Source: Closterium sp. NIES-65 (taxonomy: Eukaryota > Streptophyta > Zygnematophyceae > Desmidiales > Closteriaceae). Taken from it: 64,000 bases of DNA. Position numbers and translations under genes: made by a program. This document shows positions 47,447 to 57,327 of the stretch, in pieces. Within the stretch, counting starts at the first letter, position 1. The number at the start of each line of letters is the position of its first letter. Location of the stretch: NCBI GenBank assembly GCA_948144175.1, contig CANXME010002459.1, positions 1-64,000 on the forward strand, given 5' to 3'. A model generated the notes under the pieces. The model was not told the origin of the DNA. It saw nothing but the letters and a program-made list of their open reading frames with translations, and searched no databases.

Positions 47447-48536
47447 TGTTGGGTGCAAATTCACATTGGACGACATCCTGCCGTCTGTTTGTATGAGTAT
47501 GCGTGTGCGAATGCATTTGGGTGTGAATGGAATGTTGGTGTGTTTATTTGCTTTCGCAATTTTCGCTTGAAGCATTTGCAGGTACTCGCGCATTATGCGC
47601 TTCGGCACAACATTGTACGCGCTATGAACAGTACAAGCAGAAAGGACGAGCTCGCAAAGGAACCCAAGATGGAAGTTTTGCAGTTCAGTTGAATTGATTG
47701 TGCAGATTCAGTTCTATCCAACTCGAAATTTTACTGTCTTGTTTGGTTGACTATAGTGTAGCAAGGCAGGCAATATAGAGGTACAATTTAGGTGAAGGTT
47801 GGATGTTGTTTGTCTGTATCTGCATGCTACAGGGCCAGGGGAAACCAGCGGAACCAGCATTTGGCTGGTTGGGCAAAGACAAAACAGGTTCTGTTTTTAG
47901 GACCTGAACCTGGTTGTTTTCCCAGGTTGGAAAAACAGAACCAGAGGTTGTTCACCAACCTACCACCTGCTGCTTTGTCCAGCCAGGTTGGTTCTGTTGC
48001 TTGGAATTATTTGGGATCATCCCTGGTTGTTCCCAGGTTTATTCCCAAGGTCCTTGCTAGCTAGAGCTATTTATTCCTTCTCTGTTTGTTCCTGAATATA
48101 GTGAAATTGATTCAAGCGAATTCCTCCCTTCCTGAAATTTCCTTTCTACGCGGTGCGACGGCGGAATGCTACCCGAGTCAACGCTAGTACGCTAGCACTC
48201 CAATGCTAGGCTAACGCTGTCCGAGCCATAACTTCGCAATGGCAAAACTTTTCGCGAGGCAACTTCTTTTATTTTAAAGCTCTTAGAGTGAGCTTCGATA
48301 TAGTAAATTCTCAGCTTAATTCGATCGACGGTCTGCACGATACGGTGCGCGACGTTCAAGGTACTCTTGCTGTTTTGACTAAGTCCCTCTTGATCCCTCT
48401 CTCTACAAACTCGGACCCGAAGATAGGGGCTGGTCTTGTACCAGGCACCCAAGGACCCTTGGAGGTGACCCCGAGGAGAGGTTTTAAGTGTGATAAAGTC
48501 TTAATAGCTTGATTTTATTAGGCCCTTACACCAACA
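47447..48536 (+). repeat. Left LTR of E12 (A2)
   Basis: 1090 bp, both termini intact, followed directly by integrase/linker sequence rather than a primer site. Confidence 0.92.
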
Positions 48537-50731
48537 CAATCTGGTGTGTGCATTTGGGGCTGGCTGCTGAGAGCAAGGGATGGCTGCTGTGGGAACCTTC
48601 CAAGGGTGTGTTGTTTGACAGCAGGGATGTGAAGTTTGTTGAGGGCATGATCTATGGGAGCTGGGAGAAACAGCCGGAGGCCAGGGTGTCCCAGCAGATG
48701 GAGCAGATCACCATGCAGCTGGACCTGACTCCTAGTGTGTGGGAGGAGGGAGAGGAGGCAGCTGCAGAGGGTGGTGATAAAGAGAAGGTGCAGGAGGCAC
48801 CTGCTGGTGGAGGTGATGGTGTGGAGACTAGCGGTAGCAGTAGTGGAGCTGCAGGATCCGAGGGAGGAGAGCAGCAGCAGGGAATAACTAAGAAGCCGAA
48901 GGGTGTTGTTATAAGGGGGTGGGAGACATCCGTCTCCAGGCCAGGACGTACCCGTATGGCTACTAAGAAGCTGACTGCAGGAGCTGATGTAGCAGAGCAA
49001 CAGCTTGGGACAGAGGAGGCATTGCTGATTCTACCGCATGGTTATGATCCGGATGAGGAGGATGAACCTGCCTACTGTTTTCCTGCACCTGAGGAACCAG
49101 CTAGCATGGAGGAGGCATTAGCTGGCCCAGATAGGGAGAAATGGCTGGTTTCCAGGGATGCTGAGTACCAGAGCCTGCTAGAGAATGGGACATGGGAGCT
49201 GGTGGTGCTGCCTGAGGAGAAGAAAGCCGTACAATGCAAGTGGGTGCTAAGGATCAACACCGATGACAAGGGACAGGTCACCATCTACAAGAGTAGGCTG
49301 GTGGCTAAGAGGTTTATGCAGAAGGAGAAGCGGGACTTCAATGAGATCTTTGCTCCCACTGCCAAACCCCCTACCCTTCGTGTCTTGTTGGCAGATGCAA
49401 CCGTTAGTGGGAAATTTATCATTCAGATGGATATATATACGGCATTCCTCAATGGGATTTTAGAGGAGGATGTGTACATGACGCAGCCGCCTGGGTATGA
49501 GGATGGTACGGGTAGGGTGTGCAAGCTGAAAAAGGCCATCTACGGCTTGAAGCAGGCGCCACGCTGCTGGTACCAGAAGTTGGCAGCTGTTTTAGAGGAG
49601 ATGGGATTCAGGACCAGCAGCTGTGATGAGAGCCTCTTTCTCAAGGGGGAGGGGGAGAAGCTGGTGCTGTTTCTGGTCTATGTGGATGACTTTCTTCTCT
49701 TCAGCAGCAGCATTAAGGAGATCCAGAAGGTGCAGCAGCAACTGATGGAGAACTTCAAGTGTCAGAACCTTGGGGAGGTAAAGTACTATCTTGGGATGCA
49801 TGTGGAGAGGGATCTGGATCACAGGTGGTTGAAGCTGCACCAAGAGAAGTTCATCAAGGAGCTGGGGGAGAAATATGGGATTGAGAATGAGCGCAAGGTT
49901 GCAACTCCCCTGCCAGCAGAATTCAAGCTTGTGAAAGCTGCAGAGGATGAAGGGGTTGAAGCCGAGGAGCAGCAGCAATTTCAGTCCTTGGTGGGCAGCC
50001 TCTTGTATGCAGCAGTTCACACAAGGCCCGACATCTCTTTCTCGGTTGGGCAGCTGGCTAGGGTGGTGCAGAATCCATCAGAGGAGCAGGTGGATGCAGC
50101 TAAGCGTATGCTGAAGTATCTGAACTCTCACCCAAGCATTGGAGTTCAATACTCTGCATCTGCACAGGTGAAGCAGAAAGGGGTTGAGATGCTGAAAGAG
50201 AAAGGGGAGAGGCTTGGAGAAGGCAAGCTCTTTCTCACTTGCTTTGCCGATGCTACGTGGGCCTCTGAAAAGGAGGATTCCTTATCTCTGGGAGGATACA
50301 TCTGCGTAGTTGGAGGAGGACCTGTTAGTTGGAGGTCAAAGAAGCAGACGGAGACAACACTCTCTTCTGTGGAATCAGAGTACATGGCGATGTTCCATGG
50401 AGTGAATGAGGTGATTTGGCTGAGGAGGCTGTTAGAGGAGATTGGCCAGGAGCCAAAGGTTGCTACGCCGCTGTTTTGTGATAGAAAGGGAGCTCTTGGG
50501 ATGGCCAGGAACACTGTGCTTCATGGGCTGAACAAGCACTGGCGTATCAAGTGGCACTGGTTGCGCAAGCAGGTGAAGAGGGGGACGGTGAATCCGATCT
50601 ACCAGCAGCCAGCAGACTTCCTCACCAAGAGGCTTGCAGATGAGCCTCATTGGCGTTGTGTGCGCATGAGTGGAATAAGCATGAACTAGAATGGAGTGAT
50701 GGGGATGCAGCCGGCAGGCTGAGGGGGAGTG

Positions 50732-51821
50732 TGTTGGGTGCAAATTCACATTGCACGACATCCTGCCGTCTGTTTGTATGAGTATGCGTGTGCGAATGTA
50801 TTTGGGTGTGAATGGAATGTTTGGGTGCTTGTTTGCTTTCGCAATTTTCGCTTAAAGCATTTGCAGGTATTCGCGTATTATGCGTTTTGGCACAACATTG
50901 TATGCGCTATGAACAGTACAAGCAGAAAGGACGAGCTCGCAAAGGAACCCAAGATGTAAGCTTTGCGGTTCGGTTGAATTGATTGTGCAGATTCCGTTTT
51001 ATCCAACTTGAAACTGTACTGTTTTGTTTTGGTTGACTATAGTTTAGCAGGGCAGGCACTATAGAGGTACAATTTAGGTGAAGGTTGGATGTTGTTTGTC
51101 TGTATCTGCATGCTACAGGGCCAGGGGAAACCAGCGGAACCAGCCATTGGCTGGTTGGGCGAAGACAAAAACAGGTTCTGTTTTTAGGACCTGAACCTGG
51201 TTGTTGTCTTCCCACGTTGGAAAAACAGAACCAGAGGTTGTTTACCAACCTACCACCTGCTGTTTTGTCCAGCCAGGTTGGTTCTGCTGCTTGGAATTAT
51301 TTGGGATCATCCCTGGTTGTTCCCAGGTTGGTTCCGAAGGTCCTTGCTAGCTAGAGCTATTTATTCCTTCTCTGTTTGTACCTGAATATAGTTAATTTGA
51401 CTCAAGCGAATTCCTCCCTGGAATTTCGTTTCTACGCGGTGCGACAGCAGAATGCTACCTGACTCATTGCTAGTACGCTAGCACTCCAAGGCTAGGCAAA
51501 CGCTGTCCGAGCCATAACTTCGTAATGGCAGAACTTTTTGCGAGGCAACTTGGCTTATTTTAAAGCTCTTGGAGTGAGCTTCGATATAGGAAATTCTCAG
51601 CTTAATCCGGTCAACGGTCTGCACGATACGCTGCGCGACGTTCAAGGTACTCTTGTTATTTTGACTAAGTCATTCTTGATCCCTCTCTCTACAATCTCCG
51701 ACCCGAGGATAGGGGCTGGTCTTGTACCAGGCACCCAAGGACCCTTGGAGGTGACCCCGAGGAGAGGTTTTAAGTTTTATCAAGTCTTAATAGCTTGAGT
51801 TATTAGGCCCTTACACCAACA
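50732..51821 (+). repeat. Right LTR of E12 (A2)
   Basis: 1090 bp, both termini intact, preceded by a GAGGGGGAG polypurine tract and followed by Copia-B coding sequence. Confidence 0.92.
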
Positions 51822-53711
51822 GCCTGAGTCTCGTGTGTCGTTGCCTGCTCGCACAGTTCGCACTAGTAGTCGTGTCCCGTGTCCGTGTCCTGTTCCTGTC
51901 CCAGGCACGCACCAGATGGCACTTCGTCCTTCCACTGCTCCACTGCGTGTCCCTCTGCCGTATCCTCTTGCGTCCACTCTTGCTGACGGTCCGGACCCAA
52001 AGTGTGACTCCCTTCGTGCTGCTAGTCCTACTATTGAGCGTCTCGTGGCTACTGTTGTCACTGACCCGTCGTTTGAGTCCACTGCTGCGTCTGCCCTGGT
52101 TGCTGAGCTTGTTGATTTTGCAGCCTCCTGTCGTCTAGACTACGCTGCTAGTCCTGTTGCTGAGTCTGATTCTGTATGTCCTCTGTCCGTCGAGGGTGAG
52201 TGTGCTCTTAGCACGGACGTCCTTGAGGACAGGCAGGAGGAGTTTGAGTGCTTTGCCTCTGCTTTACCTCATCTCATGTCCATGCTGATTGCCCTAAGGG
52301 AGACCCGGATGCACCAGACATCCCGACCTTGCGCTCTTACGCAAAGGCGATAGAGGGTCCCTACTTCTCTCAGTGGCAGACAGCCATGGACGCAGAGATG
52401 GCTTTCTGGAAGTCCACAGGCACCTACGTCAACAAGGTTCCACCGCGTGGGGCGAACATCGTCAGTGGCATGTGGATTTTCAGGGTGAAGCGCCCGCCGG
52501 GTTCTCGGCTTGTCTTCAAGGCGCGTTGCGTTGCACGAGGCTTCAGTCCGCGAGACGGAGTTGACTTCTTCCAGACCTTCTCCCCCACCACAAATATGTC
52601 CACTCTCCGGGTTGTGCTGGACATAGTTGCTCAGCGTGACTTCGAGCTGCACTCTCTTGACTTCAGCACTGCTTTCCTACAGCGCAACCTGCACGAGAAG
52701 ATCTGGCTGCGCCGCTCACCTAGCTTCACTGGGTCGTTTCCTCCTGGTACCCAGTGGAGCCTACGTCGCTCTCAGCTCTGCCTTGGGATGAGTCCGTAGA
52801 GCCGAGTGGCCCGTACCCAGAGCTTGTTGGCTGCCTCATATACCTGATGACCTGCACACGACCTGACCTAGCATACCCTCTTAGCATCTTGGCACGCTAT
52901 GTTGCTCCTAGGAGACACCGCTAAGAGGGTGGTGCGCTACTTGTGCAGTACGTCGGGCATGGCGTTCGTGCTTGGAGGACGAGCTTGAGTTGTCTTGACT
53001 GGTCAGGCATACACTTCCTGGGCTGACGACTTGGCTACGCAGCGGTGGTCACAGGGTTACACCTTCAGCCTTGGCTCCGGCTCTGTTTCTTGGCGGTCTA
53101 CCCGCTCGTCTTCTGTTCTCAGCTCCAGCTATAAGGCTGCGATCTACGCAGGGGCCATGGCTGCACAGGAGTTACGCTGGCTTACCTACCTGCTGACCGA
53201 CCTGGGAGAGCCGCCTCGTTCTCCTCCAGTGCTGTACGTCGACAACAAGGCCTTGATTGCCTTGTGCCAGGAGCACAAACTGGAGCAGAGGACGAAGCAC
53301 ATTCCTCTGCGCTACTTCCTTGCTCGAGAGCTGTAGCACGTGGTCGGCTTCGTCTTGCGTACGTGGCCTCTCGGGCCAACACTGCTGATGTCTTCACCAA
53401 GGCACTTCTGCCTTGTGATCATCAGCGTTTCTGTACTATTCTAGGCCTTGTGCCCACAGGGCCTCACTTGCTTACTTCTTTACTCTGCTTGTACTGTGAT
53501 CTCTATACATATACGTGCATGCTTACTCTTTCTAGGTTGTGATCACTATATGATTTGTTTGCCTATATATAACTCTGCATGTCAACTGGCCTTGTGGCCA
53601 TTTGCTTGTGCTCAGAATGCGTGGTGACTTCGTGATCCACCCTGAGCTTGCTTTACTTCTCTTGTCTGGTCTTGTGACCTCTTGTTTTCCCCCACTTTGC
53701 CTATGGGGGTG
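51822..53711 (+). mobile_element. Copia-B element, linker to RNase H
   Basis: Plus-strand coding relic: a long integrase-RT linker (51.83-52.3 kb, rich in Ser, Ala and Pro), RT (52.3-52.78 kb; KARCVARGFSPRDGVDFFQT, LDFSTAFL), the RT/RNase H connection (GPYPELVGCLIYLMTCTRPD), RNase H (53.0-53.45 kb; SVSWRSTRSS, LYVDNKALIAL) and a 3' tail ending in the purine tract TATGGGGGTG. The family is distinct from A and C. Broken about five times. Confidence 0.84.
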
Positions 53712-54069
53712 TGTCAAACTTATATGCTATAGTCTGTCTTGGCTGTAGTCGGGTTGTTCATATGGGGTACAACACTTTAGGGTTTCCTACTTTTACCCAC
53801 CTGCTTGCTAATTTGATCATTCCTCGTTCTATCTTTCACACCCCTTGTTTCTCCCCTCCCTTCCCCCCCTGTTAACATTTTTTCAATTCTCAGGAGCTTT
53901 CAAGGCATGTGGTGACCCATATGTGCTTCAATATTGCAGCACACATGGTTCATTTCTACCTGTCAAACGAGATGGGCAGTGATGGGTGATATCATGTAGC
54001 TTATCTGAACTGGCCACAGTAGCGCGGGCAAACTTTTGTGACGACGAGAATGCGCAAGTTCTGAATGCT
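53712..54069. other. Possible Copia-B 3' LTR start, then unassigned sequence
   Basis: TGTCAAACTT follows the purine tract of Copia-B and would be the LTR start (TGTCA ends recur at 62189). I cannot see its right end. From about 53880 to 54069 I recognise nothing. Confidence 0.4.
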
Positions 54070-54819
54070 GTTGATGTCCGCGTGCGTGCATGCGTGCGTG
54101 CATGGAATGGTATGACGGCATGATGCGTGCGTGCATGGCATCTTATGATGCGCGCGTGATGAGTCACGATCTCGAAAGAGTGTGTCGAGTCAATAGTGAG
54201 CTCTCGCTAGTCGCATATCGCGTCGTCGTTTGTGTGTCGTGCGTGATTTTCTATTTTGTCGTCTGTGGAACGTTTGACGTGTAGGAGGTGTGTGCAGCTC
54301 AAGGATGAGATTATGCTAAAGAACCAGAGCCTTGGTTTCAAGATTCGAGTGACTTTGAAGCTCGCTAAAGGGGCAAACTTCAAGATCGTGAATTTGTTAC
54401 ATTACAATTTGTAGTGTAACATTTTTCTTGGTGTAGGCCTTTGTGGAGGGTTGTTTGGAGACCCTTCTTGGTTGGGGACAGTGTCGCACTATTCCATATT
54501 ACTGTACTTCGACTCTTGGGGAGTGTAGAGGCTAGGAATCATTCCCAACTCGTAACTCTTCCTAATTTGTTATCTAAGACTGTAGTGGATGGAATTGCGC
54601 CGTTTGTTCAAACTCAAATTGAGTCATCAATTCTTGATGAAATCGTGTGATTTAAAGTGCATATTGTAGACAACGCCAAGACGCTCTAGATAAAAGTTAT
54701 GGCATGTCATTTGAAGCTGTGTCCAGAACGCTTTGAACGTTTAAAGCAATTGTGCAGAAGTCCGACTGTACACTCTATCTTTCGTTTTAGGCACATTCAA
54801 GCCTATTGTGGTTATAACA
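54070..54819 (+). repeat. 5' LTR of C2 (Copia-C)
   Basis: About 750 bp. The start near 54070 is approximate because the terminal TGTTAG is not recognisable; the right end is GGTTATAACA. Aligns with 44919-45702 and 56701-57869. Confidence 0.75.
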
Positions 54820-54821
54820 AG

Positions 54822-54833
54822 TGGTATCAGAGC
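54822..54833 (+). other. Primer binding site of C2
   Basis: TGGTATCAGAGC, two bases after the LTR end, complementary to initiator tRNA-Met. Confidence 0.88.
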
Positions 54834-56952
54834 TCCTTGGAAAGTTTTGACAATGGCTGGACCTGACTAAAAGGGGTGGCAAAGGTGCTGGAGGCAGTGG
54901 AAAAGCCTAAGCTAAAGGCCAACCCTGTGATTCAGCCATGGCGCCCGTGCAACCAAGTCTTGGCCCATTTAGGGATAAGCCTAGAGTATTTGGCCTTTAC
55001 AAGTTTAACTGTGACAACTTCGCTGAGTGACTCTGCTAGAGGTGATGGAAGGAACGGAGAAGCGCCCCGAGAACGACCTGGAGAAGAGTCTGCGGGTGCG
55101 GAAGAGCGCATAAGGCTTATTTCCTACTTGGCCAAGCGTTGGGGAGCAGCCAAATCTGTCACGATAAGCCATCCCAGCATGAACCAAAGAAAGGACGCCC
55201 TCAAAGGCTGCTCTCAAGGATGTGCATGCTCCTACAACAGCGGCTGTAGCGGTGATGTTGGAGCGGCAAATGGCGGCACTATGAATTGAAGAGGATGAAG
55301 CGGTTGAATAAGGGGAGCTTGTAGCAATCACGCCACATGTGTCCGGTCTTGTGGCAATAATGGCACTCGCCGTCGAAGCGATTACGTCCGCGCCCATAGC
55401 TCTTGTTGTCACTGCCGTAACCGCCACTCCAACTGCATATGAACGTGACAACCGCGTTCCTCAATGACATTCTTGAGGAAGAGTTTTTCATGGCGCAGCC
55501 AGAGGGGTTTGATGATGAGAGTAGCAGAGTTTTGAAGCTGAAGAAAGCTCTCTATGGGCTGAAGCAGGCCCCTAGGCAATAGTGTTTGAAGTTGCGCGAA
55601 GTTTTGGAGGAGATCGGCTTCACTCCTTCAACGGCCGATCACTCCTTGTTCAAGCTTGGAGAGGGGGAGCAGAGGAGCTTCATGGTGGTCTATATGAACG
55701 ACATCCTCATCTTCTCACCCTCCTCTGAACTTGTGAAAGAGGTGATGCTGAAGCTTTAGAACAAGTTCAAGTGCCACTTGGTGACGTGAACTTCTACCGC
55801 GTACTTCACATTGAACGTGATGTGGAGGAGCGGTCAACGCGAGTGCATCAATGGAAATACTTGGAGGCATTGGCTGCTAACTTTGGGCAAAGTGAAGGCT
55901 ATGTGGCTACTTCATTCCCTTCTGGGTTCAACTGTGTGAAGGGACCAGAGGAGGAGAGCGATGGCGAAGAGGAGAGGCGCTGTTTTCATTTATTGGTGGG
56001 CAGCCTCATGTATGCCGCGATAAACACCCGACTGGATGTTGCCCTAGCTAGCTAGGGCTGTAAAACACCCTAATGAGGAGCGGGTAGCTGCTGGAATGAG
56101 GCTGGCCAAGTACCTTGGCCAAACAGCGATCGTTGGGCTGCAATATTCGGCGGCGGCACAAAGGCGCCAAAAGGGCGCGGCTGGTGTTGAACCCAGGCGT
56201 TTGTTCCTCACAGCCTTCTCGGATGCCTCCTATGCATCAAAGCCAAAGGACATGACAATTGTTGGAGGCTGCATTTGCTGTGTTGGTGGAGGCACAACTG
56301 CTTGGGAAAGCAAGAAGCTGGTTGACCACGCTTTGAGCTCGGCCGAGTTCGGATACATGGCACTCTTCAGTGCCGTACGGGAAATTGTGTGGCAGCGGTG
56401 TTTGTTGGCTGAATCGGGGGAGGAGCAGCAAGGTCCTACCCCACTCTACTGTGATAGCCAAGGTGCCATTGCACTAGCTAAGAACCCCGTGTTGCATGGC
56501 CTCACCAAGCACATTAGGTTGAAATGGCACTAGACTAGGAGCATGGTGGCCGCGGGTGAAGTTTATTTGCAGTACACGCATCAAGCCAAAATGATGACCA
56601 AAAGATTCGTGCAACAGCAGTATTGGAAGTGTTGCAAGCTGGCTGGGATGGCACTGAACCGAGAGGAGCAGATTCTACAACCATCAATTCGAGGGGGACT
56701 TTATTGGTGCAACCCTACGGTTTGCACTCGGCTTGTTGTTAGCGTGCGTGCATGCGTGTGTGCATGGAATAGTATGAGGGCATGGAATTATGTTAATTTC
56801 ATGCTTATAACAATGTGGGCGTGACGATTCATGATGTCGAATGCGTGTATCGAGTCAATAGCGAGTTATATCTAGTCGTGTGTCACGCCGTCATTTGTGT
56901 GTCGTACGCGGTTTTCTATTTTGTCGCATGTGAAACGTTCGGCGTGTCACAT

Positions 56953-57093
56953 TGTCAGTAGATCTGCATTGTGGATGCCCGATTGATCCTGGAGAGGGTT
57001 ACAGGCGCGTTTGCCTGGGCGGTTATGGGCGCACTGACCTGCTACTGAAACAAGCCCTTTTATCCCAATGGTCTAGTGGTTGGGATTCTGACA
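56953..57093 (+). repeat. 5' LTR of the TRIM
   Basis: 141 bp, TGTCAG...CTGACA, six-base inverted ends; carries an A-box-like motif near its right end (57069-57079). Confidence 0.93.
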
Positions 57094-57134
57094 TGGTATC
57101 AGAGCGGTCTCGGGTTCGATTCCCGGTGTATGCA
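57062..57134 (+). other. tRNA-Glu-like sequence across the TRIM LTR/interior joint
   Basis: An A box TGGTCTAGTGG (57069-57079) fits TRGYNNARNNG and a B box GGTTCGATTCC (57113-57123) fits GGTTCGANTCC exactly. Their starts are 44 bases apart, the spacing between tRNA positions 8 and 52. The D-arm part closely follows tRNA-Glu as I remember it. A T arm folds as a 5 bp stem with the loop TTCGATT, and TCTGA/TCAGA (57087-57091 and 57099-57103) can form a 5 bp stem with a 7-base loop, one base off the normal anticodon arm. The acceptor ends do not pair, so this is not a working tRNA gene. The primer site lies inside it. A role as a pol III promoter is inference. Confidence 0.62.
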
Positions 57135-57186
57135 CATGTAGGCCGTTGCCGCTGTGCTTAGTCCTGGGCCTCCCAGTATGGGGGGG

Positions 57187-57327
57187 TGTCAGTAGATCTG
57201 CACTGTGGATGCCCGATTGATCCTGGAGAGGGTTACAGGCGCGTTTGCCTGGGGGGTTATGGGCGCACCGACCTGCTACTGAAACAAGCTCTTTTATCCC
57301 AATGGTCTAGTGGTTGGGATTCTGACA
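57187..57327 (+). repeat. 3' LTR of the TRIM
   Basis: 141 bp copy of 56953-57093 with 4 substitutions, ending CTGACA and followed by CACAT. It has the A-box half but not the B box. Confidence 0.93.

Larger units (their letters stand above)
47447..51821 (+). mobile_element. Copia-A element E12, LTR-pol-LTR, no gag
   Basis: LTR 47447-48536, then internal sequence that starts directly at the C-terminal edge of integrase, with no primer site or gag. The acidic linker (about 48.7-48.9 kb), RT (about 49.1-49.9 kb, active-site region near 49.68 kb with a variant YVDD-like motif), RNase H (about 50.2-50.6 kb), polypurine tract and LTR 50732-51821 follow. The pol segment reads open from its left joint to its normal end near 50689. 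The two LTRs (both A2) differ far more than those of E7, by eye several percent. The flanks do not match (TGATA, GCCTG). Probably a rearranged product; incomplete and inert by itself. Confidence 0.87.
56953..57327 (+). mobile_element. TRIM (miniature LTR retrotransposon), 375 bp
   Basis: Two 141 bp direct repeats (56953-57093 and 57187-57327), each TGTCAG...CTGACA, flank a 93 bp interior that holds only a primer site (TGGTATCAGAGC, 57094-57105) and a purine tract (TATGGGGGGG, to 57186). The five bases on each side are CACAT (56948-56952 and 57328-57332), a perfect duplication. The LTRs differ at 4 of 141 sites, so it is younger than the Copia-C LTR it sits in but older than E7. It codes for nothing and must have moved with proteins from another element. 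Structurally it looks whole. A tRNA-like sequence spans the left LTR/interior joint. Confidence 0.93.

Noticed and set aside
57062-57134. A functional tRNA-Glu gene
   Set aside because: The A and B boxes and T arm fit, but the acceptor ends do not pair and the anticodon arm is displaced by a base. The sequence crosses an LTR/primer-site joint, so it is part of the TRIM.
57161-57327. Simple tandem duplication of a 234 bp unit instead of a TRIM
   Set aside because: The exact CACAT duplications, inverted TGTCAG/CTGACA ends, primer site and purine tract at the right places are much better explained by an LTR element.
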